From: Solen grandis
Taxonomy: Eukaryota > Mollusca > Bivalvia > Adapedonta > Solenidae
Direction of reading: 5' to 3'
DNA length: 64,000 bases
NCBI GenBank assembly: GCA_021229015.1
Contig: CM037785.1
Location: forward strand, 40,916,766-40,980,765
Part shown: positions 35,606 to 49,000 of the stretch, one piece after another
Position numbering within the stretch: the stretch's first letter is position 1
How the letters are laid out: each line of letters begins with the position of its first letter
Notes under the pieces: generated by a model
What the model was told of the DNA's origin: nothing
The model's input: only the letters and a program-made list of their open reading frames with translations
Databases searched by the model: none
Program-made: the position numbers and the translations under genes

Positions 35606-38600
35606 TTCTGTCTGTCTGTCTGTCCGTCCATCTGTAACGTTTTCGTGTCCGCTCCATATCTCCTATACCGCTTGAAGGATTTTCGTGAAACTTGCCTCAA
35701 ATGTAAACCTAGTTGAGACGATGTGCAGAACACAGGTGGCAGCCATGTAGGTTCAAGGTCAAAGTCACACTTCAGGGTCATGTGTTTGAATCTTCAATTT
35801 CCATTTTAGTTTCGTGTCACTCCATATCTCATACCTAGTTGAGACGATGTGCAGAACACAGGTGGCAGCCATGTCGGCTCAAGGTCAAGGTCACATTTGA
35901 AGGTCAAGTGTTTGAACCTTCAATTTTAATTTACAATTTTGTGTCCGCTCCATAACTCCTATACTCCTCAAAAGATTTTAAAGAAACTTGACTCAATTAT
36001 AAACCAAATTGAGATGATGTGCAGAACACAGGTGACAGTCATGTTGGCCAAGTTCAAGGTCACATTTAATGGTTCAGTGTTCATTTATGGATATTTTTGT
36101 TTCCATGCTATATTTTCTGAACAACGGAAAGTTTTTCATAAGTCAACTACATCAAAATGTTGGCAGAAGCAGGACAATTTCCATTAGAGGAAAAACATGT
36201 CTCCTCTGTCAGCGGCGGGGGATATAGCTGTCCTTTGGACTGTCTTGTTAGCTATTAAGATTACCCTGCGTCCGTCATCGTCCATTGTCAACAATTTGCT
36301 TTAAACAACATCTCCTCTGAAACTGCTGGACAGAATTAGATTAAACTTGGCAGAGATGATCCATTGGTGAACCTTCACAAAAGTTGCCAAAATAAACTTG
36401 ATCCATGTAGAACTCTGGTTGCCATGGCAACAGAAAAAATGAAACCTTTAAAAATCATCTCTTTCAAAACTACTGGCCAGATTTCAAAATCTTTCAGGAC
36501 ATGTGTTCCTTGGATAACCATCTACCAAGATTGCTAAAAAAATTCTGATTTGCAAAAAAACATGGCCACCAGGGGCGGGACTAATTTGCCTTATGTGTAT
36601 ATAGTGAAAACTTTAAAAGACTTCTGCTCAAAAACTTCTGGCCAGATTTCAAAATGTTTTGGCACAGATGTTCTATGGGTAAACCTCTACCAAGATTGCT
36701 CCTTTAGAGCAGTGGTACTCAGGTGAGCGATATACAGCCATCATAGCCCTCTTAATTTTTACTTCACACATGTTTTCAGCCTTATGATTTATCATCATTA
36801 AAGTTATTTTTTTTTTTTTTAAAAATCATAAGATTTTTTTTTCAACTTTTACACTCGTGTATTACATAAGTGTAATATTCCATGAAAATGTTTAATTTTT
36901 TTGATTAATGATTTTTTTGTTTATCCTACAGGCATCCAACATCATGTGCTTCCGCTGCCGAGGTCATGTCAGTCCTGTTTTTCCACACGATGCACTACAG
37001 TACTGAGTTCCCGCGTGACCCAGCCAGTGACAGGTTTGTCATGTCTAAGGTAAGTTTAAAATATTTCTCAATAAACAAATTATTGTGTAGACATTTTGAA
37101 GCTATATTATCTAATCCTTTCAGGAATTTAATTTTATGCTATGGTATACAATAGGAATGGTTTAAAAGGTACTAGATGACACTCAGCTTATATACACTGT
37201 AATCCCAGGACTTGTTGGCCAGAAGTCAGGATAATTTGACTGGGTGTGATACCCTGTGGGCCTTTTTTTTGGTGTTTTGGGGAAAGGTGGCGGGTCCTTT
37301 CAGGAAGGGAAAATATGTCGATCAGCGGAAATTTTACTTATGAAGAAAACATTAAAAAAAAACACTAATTATGCTGTAAAACACACTAATTATGCTGTAA
37401 CTGAAACACACTTGTTAATTTTTATTTCATTTTATAATTAAATTTACAAAAGTATGTCTCTTTTGTTTTCCTTGCGTGTCATTTTTTAAAATGAAAATAC
37501 AGTGTTCAAAAAAAATCTTAAATCCAGCTTTCCTTAAGGGCAATTTCAAGGTGATTTCAACTTGCCCCCATTTATTCTAACTTGCCCTACTTTATGTACT
37601 GGTATGTGGGAAAATCGAATTCATGAAATCAACATAAAAACATATTAAAAAGTGGTTAAATTTATTTAAGAAATTAACTTTATCAATTTCATGTCATGTT
37701 GTTATTACTGAAATTGAACACTCATGTATTGTGCACATTTCTATGACTTTAAATTTGATTTTGGAGGAGGGGTGAGCAATGTACATGAGAATTTAGTTTT
37801 TTTGCTAGTGTTTCCAAACATTACCCCACCCACTCAGAAGCCATACAAGCAACCAGCGAGAGAATATTTGAAATCTGTATTAAAGCTTTATCGTATATAC
37901 TTACCAGAAAACTGTTGTCTGTTTGTGATTTCTTCAATATAATTGTGTAATAAATGCTAACAAAATTATTGTTCTCGTGTTCATATTCATTTTGTTTATA
38001 TTGCTGTGAATCACTCAGAACTCGTTCAGCACTACACAGTACTTTACATAATAATTAATTGATGACATAAACTCAAATAGATGTTTGCATTGTCATTTCT
38101 GAGACAAACCATGACTGCCATTATGTTATGATTATACAATCAGTTTATTGTTTTTAGTACATTCAGACGTTATTTTAGGTTGTTTGTTCCATTTAGGTCA
38201 GAACTGTTCTGTTAAATACACAAAACACTACATATTCCTAAGGGAATTAAAACACAATATTTATAAATAACACTCTGTTTCAATATTTCGGCTTTAAAGC
38301 CTTTATCAAGACGAACACTTCTCTTTTGAAAAACTACATCCTTTTCCAGGACACAGCACTTGATTTCGGACATGGAAGTTTACAATTCTAAAAAAATTAT
38401 ATGACACAACAAAAACAGAAAGACAAGTTCATGAAACTGTATGGATAAAGAAGTTGCAGACGTTACAACCTGTGGGTTGTAACGTCAAAGATGCGCAAAT
38501 CCATACAACATTATTTGATGTCATTTAATGTGCGGGAACGTTTAATGTTGTTTATGTAACGTCATTTTTTGTTTAAATATGGCGACTGGCAGGATGTAGT

Positions 38601-41600
38601 TTTTCAAGTGTTCGTCTTGATAAAGGCTTTAAAGCTGAAATATTGAAACAGAGTGTTATTTATAAATATAATGTTCTGTTAAAGACAATTGTGAACTTCA
38701 AATTTCAATTGGAAAGGGACTTGCTTGTCCGAACAACAAGGTATCAATATTTGAAGACTATTACTCAAACTAATGGCCATAATGAACATCAACTTAATAA
38801 TGCAAGCTGAAAGTGGATACTAAAGGTGTGAATAATAATCGTTGCATGACTGACTTGTGGAAGCAGTAGAACTTTTGTTACCTGTAGTTCAATAGAATAT
38901 CCGCAAAACATCTGCGGCTAAACAAAATAGCAGCCTCCTTGATGTACGAATGAGTGTGCATTATAGAAGGGAAAGAGATTTTTTCCAAGGTTTTAAACCT
39001 CAAACTCGGGATGCACACTATACATAAGTGCGCACAATACATTAGTGTTTAAGGTAGTAATTTTTAAGGTTGCCCATGTGACAACTTAATTGACATTTTA
39101 ACTTGCCCTCTGCGAGTTTTCACTTGCCAGGGCAATTGGGCAGGCGGCCATTTCGAAAACTGCTACATTATACATAATAGAAAAATTCCCCTTTTAGCTT
39201 GTTTTGCATAAGCAGAGGTGACACCTAGGGATCACTTTCCTGTTGTCTGTCTGTCACTGTAATTCCGTCACATTTCAGCAGGTGACACATAATTATGTTC
39301 CAAAGAATACTCTTGTGTATCAAAGAAAAAGGTACAGCAGATTTTACAGTAAAACCTCACTCTGTGAACCAACTCATTTTCATGACCAACTCAATATTAC
39401 GGGCACATTTTGTCGGACCCGAATTTTTCTCTATATATTTCAATGGTCGCTCACCTCATTAAAGCGGGCAACTCAAAATTGCGTAAAAAGACCACTAAAA
39501 TCGGACCAAATCGTAAAATTAGTCTTCTTTTGACCTCAATAATGGGAACGATGGTCCTGTGAAAAAATTGATTCAAGTTGTCATTTTACGACACCTGGTT
39601 TCCGGTACAGGTGAAGGTCGCACGTGCCATAATTTGGATGTTTTGATAACACGGTAGATAAGATTCGATGGAGAGTGAAAACAATGGGTGAGATGGGTAA
39701 TATTACATAACAGAGAGCAATCTTGGGATCTATGGATGTGTTTCCTGTCAAGCTAACGAGTATTTGTTATATGTCCAGATGAGCTGCCCCTGATTAGCAG
39801 TAACAATCACCGTGACGCGTTTCGATTGTCTAAAGTTTTGACAGTCGTTAATTGGCATAAAGACTTCCCACGAAACCTTGACTAAAATAGAATTACATAT
39901 CCCATCATATTAGTCAATCACTTTCATAACTACTTTCCAAAGACTTTGATTTAAAACTGAAATCAAACGTTCAGATCTTTAAATTCAAAAGAAATTGTCT
40001 TGAACCAAAACAGCACGGGGAAAAGTCGGAGGCAACTGGATGATTAAAAAAAGCTTATTACTACAATTGAATAAGCAATCGGCTTGATAATTATAGGAAA
40101 ATTAGAGAAATTTAAAATGGGTAAACTTTTAATTGGCATGATATGACCATAGAAAAAGTTTTTTAAAAATAATCAGGATTACATTTCATAACAAAACTTT
40201 TTAAAAACATTAAATTGATTCAAAAGATGTTAATTTCATCTATCAAATTAATAAATAAGTATTGAATTTGATCAACATTGAAATGAAATATTTATGAAAA
40301 GACCATAACTCAATAATGAGACCAACTCAATAATAAGACCACTTTCAGATGGACCCAATAGTGGTCACATTATCGAGGTTTTACTGTATATGTTTTGTAC
40401 CTAGGCAATTTAAACTGGTTATGCAGTGCACGGTGAATCATTGTATCTCTACTTGCAGACTGACCTGATTTTGTGCCGATTGCCTATGTGATATTCTTGT
40501 TTCTGATTGCGCACCTGTTTTTTTTCCTGCATAAATACCACCAAAATGTCATCGTATTTGTCAATGGAAAAAAAAAAATAGACTAGCGACATTTCTCAGT
40601 CTTCCAATCAAACTAACTGCAAAATGTCACCAAATGTTTGTGTGTTAGATTTAAATGGGTTTTCAAATTAAAACACAAAATAAGATTCCAAGGATGTAAA
40701 AATTAAACAGTTGTTGCTAGAAAGGTTGAATGTATATTAATCTGTAAGCTGTTCTGCATCATATGGCTGTTAATTACATACAGAATCATTAATTTTCGTT
40801 GACATTAAATTTTGTTGATAATGTACCTAAGGGAATTTCGTGGGTATATTTATTTGTGAATTTATGTTCTAGGAAACTTAAGGTCAATATCAGAGACAAT
40901 TTTTTGTGGGGATTAATATTCATGGATAAAACCCACCATGAAATTGACAAAAATTAGTGTCCCACGAAAATTACTGATTTCACAATATACAGATATTTTG
41001 GTTTAGAAATCATGCGTGAACTATTTAGATGTGTTATTGTGTCGAGAATCTCAAGATTTTAATCATACAACCATAAAATGTAAAATTATCTAGAATTTGA
41101 TTTACCGTAATCACTCAATGTTTTGGGACACCCCTGATTTATGAGAAAATAATTATTTTTTGTCACTTAAATTTTGGAACACTTTTAATTTGATAATTTT
41201 TTACTGACTCTTAAGTTTTTGGACAAAATTTTATTCCATAGTTACAACATACCCAATGCTTTTTCCTCTATATCATTACCCAAATTACATATGGCTTTTT
41301 AGAAGCTCAGACTATGCGAAAACTTTTCCTTCTTCACAGGACATTGCGACAGGTAAACACAAAATTTTTACCTGTTGCAACAAATGTTTACCTGTCGCAG
41401 CAACTTTTACTTGTTGCGACATATTTGTACCTGTTGCAATGTTTTAAACAGTATTTAGTAAGAACTTTTTGATATCTTGTTTTCAGTCTCTTTATTGCAA
41501 GTATTTTACATAAATTTATCACTTAATTTAATGAATATTCATTCATTTTTTGCTAATTTTAGATTTTCTCTGTTTTACATATACACTGTCCTAATCAGCT

Positions 41601-44600
41601 GTTCAAACCCCACAAACATGTAAAAATGTGAGACCTGCAAAATAAGTACATATGGAGGAATAAACCCTACCCCATTACAAAAAGAAATTATTTTTTGCAC
41701 AGATAAGATCATAAAATGCTATGCAAAAACTAAAGTTCTGTAAGTTCTGTAAGTTGTGTGACCATAATGAGGAAATAAGCCAAAAAACTATCCCTGAAAG
41801 CATCTGTTATTGTCAGGAGCTCTCTTCTTTGGCAATTTTCGACCGGCATAGCACCATCAGAATATCTAATTTTATTGACAACAAAATCTAGATTTAATTA
41901 TTTACGATAATAAATATTGAAATGATAAAAATTGAACCTGATAATAAATTAACTTTGTTAATTGATTATGGAAAGCGAATAAAAAGAAGAAGAAAAAAAC
42001 AATCTTTCGTAAATGCATCGTCTGCCATGTTGTTGATTGTTGACTGATGAAGACAGAGTTTCCTGCATGGTTTCCATTACGAAAGATATAAGTATGTACA
42101 TTGCGGGGAACCAATTTGCAATCGTTACTGCTTGGCCATCTCAGACAGCTGATAATCATTACATAATCACTAAAAAAACCAAAGGAAACTGTTTTTCGAA
42201 GAAATGAAAGTAATTTTCTGAAAATGAAACGGTGCTGTATGGATTTTTTCATTGGACATTGTGTCCGACAATAATAGGCGCTTTCATCGGTCAAATTGGA
42301 AATATACCGGACATGTCCGACAGACATTCGCATTGACTGGAAGCTGGTGCATGAAATTTACATTGTTATGATACATATTTACTTTAAGCAGGTGAAGTAT
42401 AATTCACTTATCTTATTAATAAACCAGACGGAGACTCCAATTGTTTATCTTCAATTCCCTTCCCTCTTTCCCCACCCCTGACACGTCTGTCGATGTTAAA
42501 CAACATCGCACCTGAGGGAACGGAATGGGGTCGGGTGGGAGGGGTATGTACTGTATATTGGCGTACATGTGTCATTAATTTGCAAGCAAGAACTGATAAC
42601 AAATGACACAGTGGTCCAGTTAGCAGCAGATGAATAAGGGCTCTGAGACTGTATATTATGTGCTTGTTTTTGAAATGTCTCAATAATAATGATGGTACAA
42701 TAGCAGATCTTGTTTAATTTATAAGTCCTGGAAAACACACTTTTCCAACTGGCTGGAAGAAAGCGAAAATATAATACTATATGTGTCAAACATTGTAATC
42801 AATGTTAAGTATAAAAATTCAAACTTTAAAACACAAATAATTCATTTTTTATTATCAAAAAGAATCATATATATATGGATTAATAGGTATGTGTACGATG
42901 CTTATTAATAACGCACATTGAAAATTTACAATATCACTTGATCTTATGAAAAAATCGGCGTGTACCTAAGTTTTGGGACACTTTTTTAAAAATATTTTTT
43001 TACGACCCTAAGTTTAAGGACAAAATAATTTTATTTTTTTTCTGTCCAAAAACTAAGGGTGGTTACGGTAAATCCATACAGATTCTATGTTGATATCATT
43101 TTCATGTTTAAAATGAATTCAGCATAGAAGTTAACTTTTCCTCTGTTAATGAAATTCTTCTAGTCATAATTATCCAATTGTTAAATTTGTAATTTGATCA
43201 TTAATTCCCATCACAGTGACCAGTATAAGGAAATATCATTATTTTTCCATGGTATTTTGGGAACAGAACTTAATTGGGAACATTTCATCCAAAACTTTTC
43301 ATATTGGTAGAAGACTCTTGGAATGAAAAGTTTTATGATTTTAAAAACAAAGGTCAGAATCTCTGAGCTACAACTAATAGAGGCAGAAGGCTTGAATTAA
43401 ATACAAGTAATAACAATGAATATGACATATCAGATCATTTACTAATTTATTTAAAATTGTAGATAAATGGGGGGATGCTAATTAAAAAAAAATGCTGTAT
43501 GAGTGTTTCTATTAACTTTTACATAATGACAGTCACTGAAAAGAGAAAAAGCTTTACACATTCCACCAAAATAGAACTTCCATAGGGTTTAAAATATTAC
43601 CTGTACTTTTAAACTTTTCCTTTTTGGCATTTGTTAACATTTCGCTAAAATATATTCTGATTTCACATTACATTTTTATTATTCTGTTTATTCTGTTTTG
43701 GATAGAGACTCTTGTTAAACATACAATCTGATCAGCAGCTTGGAAAAGTTATTTGTGAAGACATTGTACACAAACTGCCTTTTGACAGTAACACATGTGA
43801 AGTGTGTAAGTGAAAAATGATGCCTGTATCAGAAACTGATAGTATTTACTGATCCTGTGGTTTGTTTACCCACTGCCAATTATAAATCACTTGTTCATAA
43901 TGAATGCCTTTCCATATTGCTGGGGCATAGTCCTACAAAGGAAACTTGTAGTGTATACTGTTTCTGGATTAATTATGGCAGATTTCAAACTGTTCAATGT
44001 ATAGATATTTGAGCCAATTCCCTTGTCCCAGAGAATGTATATATTATGTCCTATTGCATTAAAGTGTAATGAACAGAAGTGACAACAATATAAAGCTAAA
44101 AGGACCAGTATCATCTCATTAGATTAAGCTTGTACTGAATTCACATCACACATATCATGCAACTCTTGTACAACAGTTACAAAGATATGAATCCTTTACA
44201 ATAGTAAATAAGTTAGAAAATCTGTACAACAGTTACTAAGACATGAATCTTGTACAACAGTTACTAAAACATGAATCCTGTACAACAGTTACTAAGACAT
44301 GAATCCTGTACAACAGTTACCAAGACAGAAAATCTGTAGAACAGTTACTAAGACATGAATCCTGTACAACAGTTACTAAGACATGAATCCTGTACAACAG
44401 TTACTAAGACATGAATCCTGTACATTAGATACTAAGACATGAATCCTTTACAACAGTTACTAAGACATGAATCCTGTACATTAGTTACTAAGACATGAAT
44501 CCTGTACAACAGTTACTAAGACATGAATCCTGTACAGCAGTTACCAAGACAGAAAATCTGTAGAACAGTTACTAAGAAATGAATCCTGTACAACAGTTAC

Positions 44601-45984
44601 CAAGACATGAATCCTGTACATTAGTTACTAAGACATGAATCCTGTACAACAGTTACTAAGACATGAATCCTGTACATAGTTACAAGACAGAAATCTTACA
44701 ACAGTTACTAAGACATGAATCCTGTACAACAGTTACTAAGACATGAATCCTGTACATTAGTTACTAAGACATGAATCCTGTACATTAGTTACTAAGACAG
44801 GAATCCTGTACAACAGTTACTAAGACATGAATCCTTTACAACAGTTACTAAGACATGAATCCTGTACAACAGTTACTAAGACATGAATCCTGTACATTAG
44901 TTACTAAGACATGAATCCTGTACAACAGTAATAAGACAAGAAATTCTATATAACAGTTTACAAGATCTCAAAAAGATCAAGTCATCAATACCATATTTTA
45001 GGAATGATGAGGCCGGCCAGTATGGCCATGGCTATTACACTCTTGTAGCGGTCACGGGGGGGGGGGGGGGGGGGGGATTGGGGGATACAGTTAGCATAGC
45101 CATTGAAGATTAAGTATTCTTTTGTAACAGCTAGATAACCATTTGTATTTTTTGTGTCGCCTGCATAGCATGGCAGACACACAGGGATCACTTTGTCCGT
45201 CGGCGGCGGCGTCGCGTTGTGTCAAAACACTTGAATACTATGTCCGGTAGCCATAAACTCGAAAAGTATTTTGAGTTGATTCACTTGCGAAACTAACTAA
45301 ACATGGATATAATTCACATTGACAGGGTGGAGTGCAGTGCACAAGAATGATAACTCTGACTTTCGTATTTTCTGAGTTATTACCCTTTGTTGATTCTGAG
45401 ATTTTATTTTTGTCCGGACCATAACTCAAAAAGTATTTGAGGTATCACCTTGAAACTTAAAACATGGATAGATCACATTGAGGTGGAGTGCAGTGCACAA
45501 GAATGATAACTCTGTTTCTCTTTTTCCTTGAGTTATTGCCCTTTGTTGATACTCAGACTTCATTTTTGTCTGGAGCATAACACGAAAAGTATTTGAGGTA
45601 TTACTTTGAAACCTCACAGGTGGAAAGATCTCATGGAGTGCATTGTGCAAGAATGATAACTGTTGTATTTTTGGAGTTATTTCCCTTTGTTTATTTTTTT
45701 GGATTTAATTCTTGTGTGTTGCATAACTTGTAAAGTATTTGAAGTGTTGCCTTAAACATTTATAGTAGATAGATCTCATTGGTCTGAGTACAGTACACAA
45801 GAATGATAACTCAATAATGATAATGATGACTACAAACTTGCAACATATATATAATTAACGTCATAAGTGCTTAATGACGTCATAATTTTTCTTACAGTTA
45901 ATGTTTTGAATTCATAGTCATTCTGACACTCCTCTGATGAAGACTGTATAGTCGAAAGTGCTCGGGAAAATTATTACATATTGC

Positions 45985-46017
<33 letters not shown>

Positions 46018-49000
46018 ATTTGGTGTTATTTTGTACCTCACAAAATAGATTATGCTTTATCAATAATTTGTCAAAAGATCGATTTTCTAGTCAATTCTTT
46101 CATCAAACATGCTTAAATGCAGGCGACACAAGTGTTCCGAGGAACACCCACATCTAGTTTATGTGAATGAAGCTCTGATGGTTTTGTCCATTTCAGGGCC
46201 ATGCATGTCCAATCCTGTATGCAGCTTGGGCAGAGGCCGGCTTGTTTGATGTGAAGGATCTAAAGAACTTGCGGAAGATCGACAACGACCTTGAGGGTCA
46301 CCCCACACCTGTAAGTATGGGCACTACCCCACCCTTCCCCCAGCTATGAACAGTTGCCCTAGATTTGTTTGAGACATTTGTTAAAGTCAGCACCCATTCA
46401 TCCATCGAGGCCCTCTTTTTCAAAGAGGTTTATGAGGCATATTTTGAGACTTTGCACATGTACATTTAACATGAAAGTGACTGGAACTTGAAACACTTTA
46501 AAAGCATGTATATTTTTGACATTGAGAATGCATTTCTGACAACTTGTAAGTCCCTTGCAGGTAACTCTAGAGAAAGATCAAGTTTCTGTGCATGGAAGGT
46601 CAGGACAGAATCTTGTCTCCAGCAGATTCAAACCCTTGACTTTGTATTGTCTCCTACACTTATATACCAAACCATTGACCCCTTCTCTTGCTCTCCTCTT
46701 CACTTTTATGGTCAATACCAGCAATAAATAATCTCTGTTGATAAATGATATAAAACCTGTTACTGGGCTGATCGAGGCACACACTAAGTGACCATTGAAT
46801 AGTCAGATTCTCGCTAGAGTGAAATGGTCAGTGTGGTCAAACCCTAACCATGCTAAATTTCTTACTTAGACTTGTCTTTTCTTTATTTTGGACAGTACCA
46901 TTGTTTGTGGGGTGCTTGTTAAAATAAAAAAGATATTGACGTAATAGTGAACAGTGCAGACCATGATCAGACTGCACAGATGTGTAGGCAGATCTTTATC
47001 GATGCCCACAGCCTTGTAAAGGGTTAAGTGCCACTCTAAAGTTCCGTTTATTACAGATGTTTGTCTTACAGAAGTAAACTTTAACAGATAACTAAAAAAG
47101 ACTTCCATTTTATGAATCACTATGTATAGTATTATTAAAGATTGTACACTGTCTGAAATATCTCTGATTTCGTAGCCTTTTCTTTGGATCAGTTTCATTT
47201 GATGCAGTTTAAAATATAAGCTCTTCAGTCAATTTTCTTGTTCTAAAGTCATACCTGACCTGCTTCGCTTAAACTTAAAGCAGGAAATTCCAAGAGTCTA
47301 TCCGTATCATAGATTTGTTTACTCATTATCCTGAATAGACCAGAAAGTATAAATATACACTTGATTCTAATGCCTAGTCAGCATTTTTAAAATCTTGAAT
47401 TGTTGTCATTCATGACTAAGCAGCACTTTATTTGCTGTTCAGTGAGCTGTAAATATGTTATCTGAACACACATCTTTATACTATACTTAATGCTTTGCCT
47501 ATATGAAAGTTGATCATCATGATATATTTATTTATAACCTGTATAAAATTAAATCATAATAACAAGCAAATATAGTACAGATTAGACTCAGGATTCATTG
47601 GCTTGAACTTCAAAATTCTCAATCTCGGTATTTGAAAATAAAGGCTATGCCTAGACAATTATTGATGATGGTCTTTAAACCTTATCAACAACAGTGATTT
47701 AACCCTTTCCCTCATAGAGGAAACCATGAAAAGACCTATGCGAACAGCATAAAACCAGATCAGCCTGCGAGTAACTCGCAGGCTGATCAGGTTTTATGCT
47801 GTTCGCTGCTCCTCAGTGGTCTGGAAATGAGGACTTTATAATTTAATTATACCCCCCCGCAACGAAGTTAGGGGGGGGTATACTGGAATCAGGTTGTCCG
47901 TCCGTCCGTCCGTCCGTCTGTCCGTCCGTCTGTAGACACAAAATTCTGCGGACTACTCCTCCTAAACTTCTGGAAGGATTTTGATGAAACTTGCTGGCAA
48001 TGATCCTTAGACATTGCATTAGCGCGTTATCTATATAGCATTGAGTTACCTCCCCTATTTACCAAGTTACAAATTCTGCGGACTACTCCGCCTAAACTAC
48101 TGGAAGGATTTTGATGAAACTTGCTGGCAATGATCCTTAGACATTGCATTAGCGCGTTATCTATATAGCATTGAGTTACCTCCCCTATTTACCAAGTTAT
48201 GCCCCTTTGATGATTTTTGCATTACAAACTTCTGCGGACTACTCCTTCTAAACTACTGGAAGGATTTTGATGAAACTTGCTGGCAATGATCCTTAGACAT
48301 TGTATAAGCGCGTTATCTATATATCATTTGGTTACCTCCCCTATTTACCAATTTATGCCCCTTTGATGATTTTTGCATTACAACTTTTTCGGACTACTCC
48401 TTCTAAACTACTGGAAGGATTTTAATGATACTTGCTGTCAATGATCCTTAGACATTGTAGCAGCGCGTTATCTATATAGCATTGAGTTACCTCCCCTATT
48501 CACCAAGTTATGCCCCTTTGATGATTTTTGCATTACAAACTTCTGCTGACTGCTCGTTTTAAACTTAAAGAGGAAACTTCCAAGCAGTGATCCTTAAATA
48601 TAGCACGTATATCTATAGATTTTGGTTACCTCCATTATCCTAAGTTAGCCTTGAAATTTGATTAAAACTTGACACTTCGCCTAACTACTGCAGCATTTTA
48701 ATTGAACTTGTGCCATTCATGCTAGACATTTTATAGCTGTTCAGTGAGCTTAAAATTGTTATCTGAACCCTCTTTGATGATTTTTGCTTTACAATTTATG
48801 AAGTTACTCATCAGGATTATCTTTATTTATGACCTGTATGAAATTTATTTCTAATTTACTGCAAATACTTCAGATAACTACTAGGGATTTCAATGCTTGC
48901 TTCAAAACTTCTACATTGGTATTTTGTAATAAATGGGCTATGCCTAGTAAATATGTATTGTGATGGTGATTGGTTTTAAACATTATCATATAACAGTGAT

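Larger units (their letters stand above)
21495..36931. other. TKT intron 1 (15.4 kb)
   Basis: Contains the hAT, pogo-like, SINE, TTAA-type and Helitron-like elements listed separately, and the assembly gap. The 21.5-24.4 kb and 33.2-34.8 kb parts are AT-rich with nothing recognised, apart from a possible element end near 22180-22260 (alternating CCGGTAT / ATACCGG). No internal exon in the TKT frame was seen. Confidence 0.8.
37050..46196. other. TKT intron 2 (9.1 kb)
   Basis: Holds the foldback, pogo-like and TA|CCGTA elements, a 28-bp minisatellite and a Helitron-like element, each listed separately. The stretches 37.26-38.25 kb and 43.1-44.16 kb show nothing recognisable. Confidence 0.8.

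Noticed and set aside
35560..35640. Frames encoding Cys-Leu-Ser-Val repeats near (GTCT)n
   Set aside because: Translation of a simple repeat inside a mobile element.
38290..38650. Hammerhead-like hairpins in the arms of the foldback element
   Set aside because: They read TTGATAAAG..GCCGAAA, without the required CTGATGA box.
41902..42333. 143-codon minus-strand frame, the longest open frame without a gap in the TKT introns
   Set aside because: No recognisable domain, a phenylalanine homopolymer run, and it lies inside a TIR element; treated as chance.
44165..44965. Regular repeat array considered as a CRISPR-like array
   Set aside because: Units are contiguous with no unique spacers and the setting is an animal intron; it is a minisatellite.
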